Shown here piece after piece: positions 62,781 to 64,000 of a stretch of 64,000 bases of DNA. Source of the DNA: Ruegeria lacuscaerulensis (GTDB taxonomy: Bacteria; Pseudomonadota; Alphaproteobacteria; Rhodobacterales; Rhodobacteraceae); NCBI RefSeq assembly GCF_013031245.1, contig NZ_WPZL01000018.1, forward strand, positions 22,968 through 86,967, in the 5' to 3' direction. A program made the position numbers and the translations under genes. Position 1 is the stretch's first letter. Each line of letters begins with the position of its first letter. The notes under the pieces are model-generated. The model made no database searches and was not told where the DNA came from. It worked only from the letters and a program-made list of their open reading frames with translations.

Positions 62781-62993
62781 CGCTTGCTTAAATAAACCCG
62801 GAAATTTGATAACGAGCGTAGCACCACCTACCCTCGCCAGCGCGAAATTTGCGCAATCATTCGACAACGCCGTCTGGTGGCCACTCACTCCCACCTAGGC
62901 GTGTATTCCGGGCATACTCAGACTAACAAAAGATGAATCGAACTCCTGTGAACTGGTTCACATAAGGCGAAAAAACCTTCGATGTTTCGCGAT

Positions 62994-63755
62994 TTAGGTG
63001 AATTGTTCCGAGATCAGCCGTTCTTCCAACCCGTGCCCCGGATCGAAAAGGATGCGGTGTTCGATGGACGGTTCTGACCGAATCTCGACCCAATCTATAT
63101 CTTCGAAGGAAACCGAGTCTGCATCCGCCATGACCGGTCGTTTATCTGCGTCCAGTACATCGAAGCGAACCTTCGCTATCTTGGGCAGCAGCGCACCGCG
63201 CCAACGGCGCGGGCGAAAGGCGGCAATTGCCGTCAGCGCAAGCACGTCCGAGCCGATTGGCAAAATGGGACCGTGTGCCGAGTAGTTATAAGCAGTCGAT
63301 CCGGCTGGCGTTGACAGCAATGCACCGTCGCAAACCAGTTCGTCCATCCGAACCCGCCCGTCGACACTGATTTTGAGACGCGCCGCCTGCGGCCCGGCCC
63401 GCAACAGCGACACCTCGTTGATTGCCAGCGCCTCATGCAATTTGCCCGCCTGGTCCATGGCCCGCATCGCCAATGGGTTGATGACCTCTTCCTCCGCGGC
63501 GGCCAAACGCTCCAAAAGGTCTGCCTTGTGAAATTCGTTCATCAGGAATCCGATGGTGCCGCGGTTCATGCCATAAACGGGCGTGTCGAGATGTTGCATG
63601 TTGTGCATCGTGTGCAGCATGAACCCGTCGCCGCCCAACGCGACCACAACATCCGCATCCCGAGGCGCAACATTTCCATACAGTTTCACCAGGCTGTCCC
63701 GCGCGGTTTGCGCCACTTTGATGTCGCTGGCGAGAAATGCGATTCTCTTTGTCAT
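62994..63755 (-). CDS. nadK: NAD kinase
   Basis: The 253-residue enzyme phosphorylates NAD to NADP. It has the catalytic ALGGDGFMLHTMH (GGDG at 41-44), the NE motif in ALAINEVSLLR, and CDGALLSTPAGSTAYNYSAH, all diagnostic. ATG 63755 gives the length typical for alphaproteobacteria; the frame continues upstream to 63842 without conserved content. It diverges from glyA. Confidence 0.95.
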   Translation of the reverse strand: MTKRIAFLASDIKVAQTARDSLVKLYGNVAPRDADVVVALGGDGFMLHTMHNMQHLDTPVYGMNRGTIGFLMNEFHKADLLERLAAAEEEVINPLAMRAMDQAGKLHEALAINEVSLLRAGPQAARLKISVDGRVRMDELVCDGALLSTPAGSTAYNYSAHGPILPIGSDVLALTAIAAFRPRRWRGALLPKIAKVRFDVLDADKRPVMADADSVSFEDIDWVEIRSEPSIEHRILFDPGHGLEERLISEQFT

Positions 63756-63922
63756 CTTTTTCGGTTTCCGGTGCTGCACATTTGGTTCCGAAACAAACAT
63801 ACCTTTCCCCATTAGGCCAGTCTTGACGCCACAGCGGGCCAAATCGTCGCTTTACTGCTTTTGCATATGTACCGTTTCCGATAGGAAATCCGCGAGATAA
63901 TCCCCAGCCATGTGGAGCCCCA

Positions 63923-64000
63923 ATGAACGCCAATCTTCGTGATACCGGTTTTTTCACCCAGTCCCTTTCCGACCGTGACCCAGAGCTTTTTGGCTCGATC
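63923..64000 (+). CDS. glyA: Serine hydroxymethyltransferase, 5' end only
   Basis: The frame from ATG 63923 runs off the window after 26 codons. GGAG five bases before the ATG is a good ribosome site. The visible start, ending FFTQSLSDRDPELFGSI, matches the N-terminal arm of bacterial GlyA, which swaps the one-carbon unit between serine and glycine. With so few residues the call is provisional. Confidence 0.7.
   Translation, partial: MNANLRDTGFFTQSLSDRDPELFGSI

Noticed and set aside
62703..62894. A 63-codon minus-strand frame after the amidase gene
   Set aside because: It overlaps the amidase end and a hairpin and has no family resemblance.
63843..63922. A possible riboswitch before glyA
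   Set aside because: The leader is only about 80 bases and I could not match any known riboswitch consensus in it.

Overview
This is a 64 kb, GC-rich chromosomal window that reads as an alphaproteobacterium of the order Rhodobacterales, probably the Roseobacter/Ruegeria group. The pointers are the complete aerobic (CobG-type) cobalamin pathway, an Mrp antiporter with fused A and B subunits, an opgC-opgG-opgH glucan operon, a SelD fused to an NADH-dehydrogenase-like domain, a MaeB-type malic enzyme beside prpE, a Hint-domain protein, and a short intergenic element I associate with this family. This placement is inference from gene content and sequence style. No insertion sequence, prophage, CRISPR array, tRNA or rRNA was seen.

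Layout. 1-8135: aerobic corrin-ring operon cobG(3' end)-H-I-J-[K reversed]-L-E-M-B-A-F, with nearly every junction overlapping by 4-10 bases. 8190-10795: cobalamin riboswitch, cbtB-cbtA cobalt transporter, a His-rich exported protein, a DUF1636 protein and a DUF302 protein. 10875-13665: a thiamine-diphosphate enzyme overlapping a class III CoA-transferase. 13847-19831: a TTC38-like protein, then opgC-opgG-opgH for periplasmic glucans. 19832-21105: rhodanese and esterase, reverse strand. 21341-27268: six-gene mrp cation/proton antiporter operon. 27274-30476: selD and selU for 2-selenouridine in tRNA. 30521-34534: SRAP (YedK) protein, TPR-sulfotransferase and 5'-nucleotidase. 34643-38821: DUF952, pyrD, arsC-like, MATE transporter and two hotdog thioesterases. 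38938-46915: two MerR regulators and a beta-oxidation cluster (acyl-CoA dehydrogenase, small protein, GST, thiolase, cupin, FadJ-like). 46977-50174: Hint protein, DMT transporter and a degenerate M48-like protein. 50181-54705: nucleoside salvage operon cdd-deoA-deoB-add-upp, reverse strand. 54810-56574: VOC-cupin-cupin protein and a membrane protein. 56759-64000: malic enzyme, propionyl-CoA synthetase, amidase, NAD kinase and the start of glyA.

How it fits together. The left 11 kb is a cobalamin and cobalt unit: CobA to CobM build the corrin ring, and the riboswitch controls cobalt entry through CbtAB. In the middle, the Mrp antiporter and osmoregulated glucans suit a marine, salt-exposed cell. 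The MerR genes sit beside palindromic ACGT-core sites and a beta-oxidation cluster, which suggests fatty-acid or branched-chain acyl-CoA control. On the right, prpE and the malic enzyme both have arrays of GCAAA-core half-sites upstream, which suggests joint control by a short-chain acyl-CoA regulator. Most of the window is core metabolism. The best candidates for something little described are the His-rich and DUF1636 proteins at the cobalt riboswitch locus, the reversed cobK, the peptidase-like protein without its zinc motif, the VOC-cupin-cupin/membrane-protein pair, and the TPP-enzyme/CoA-transferase pair.
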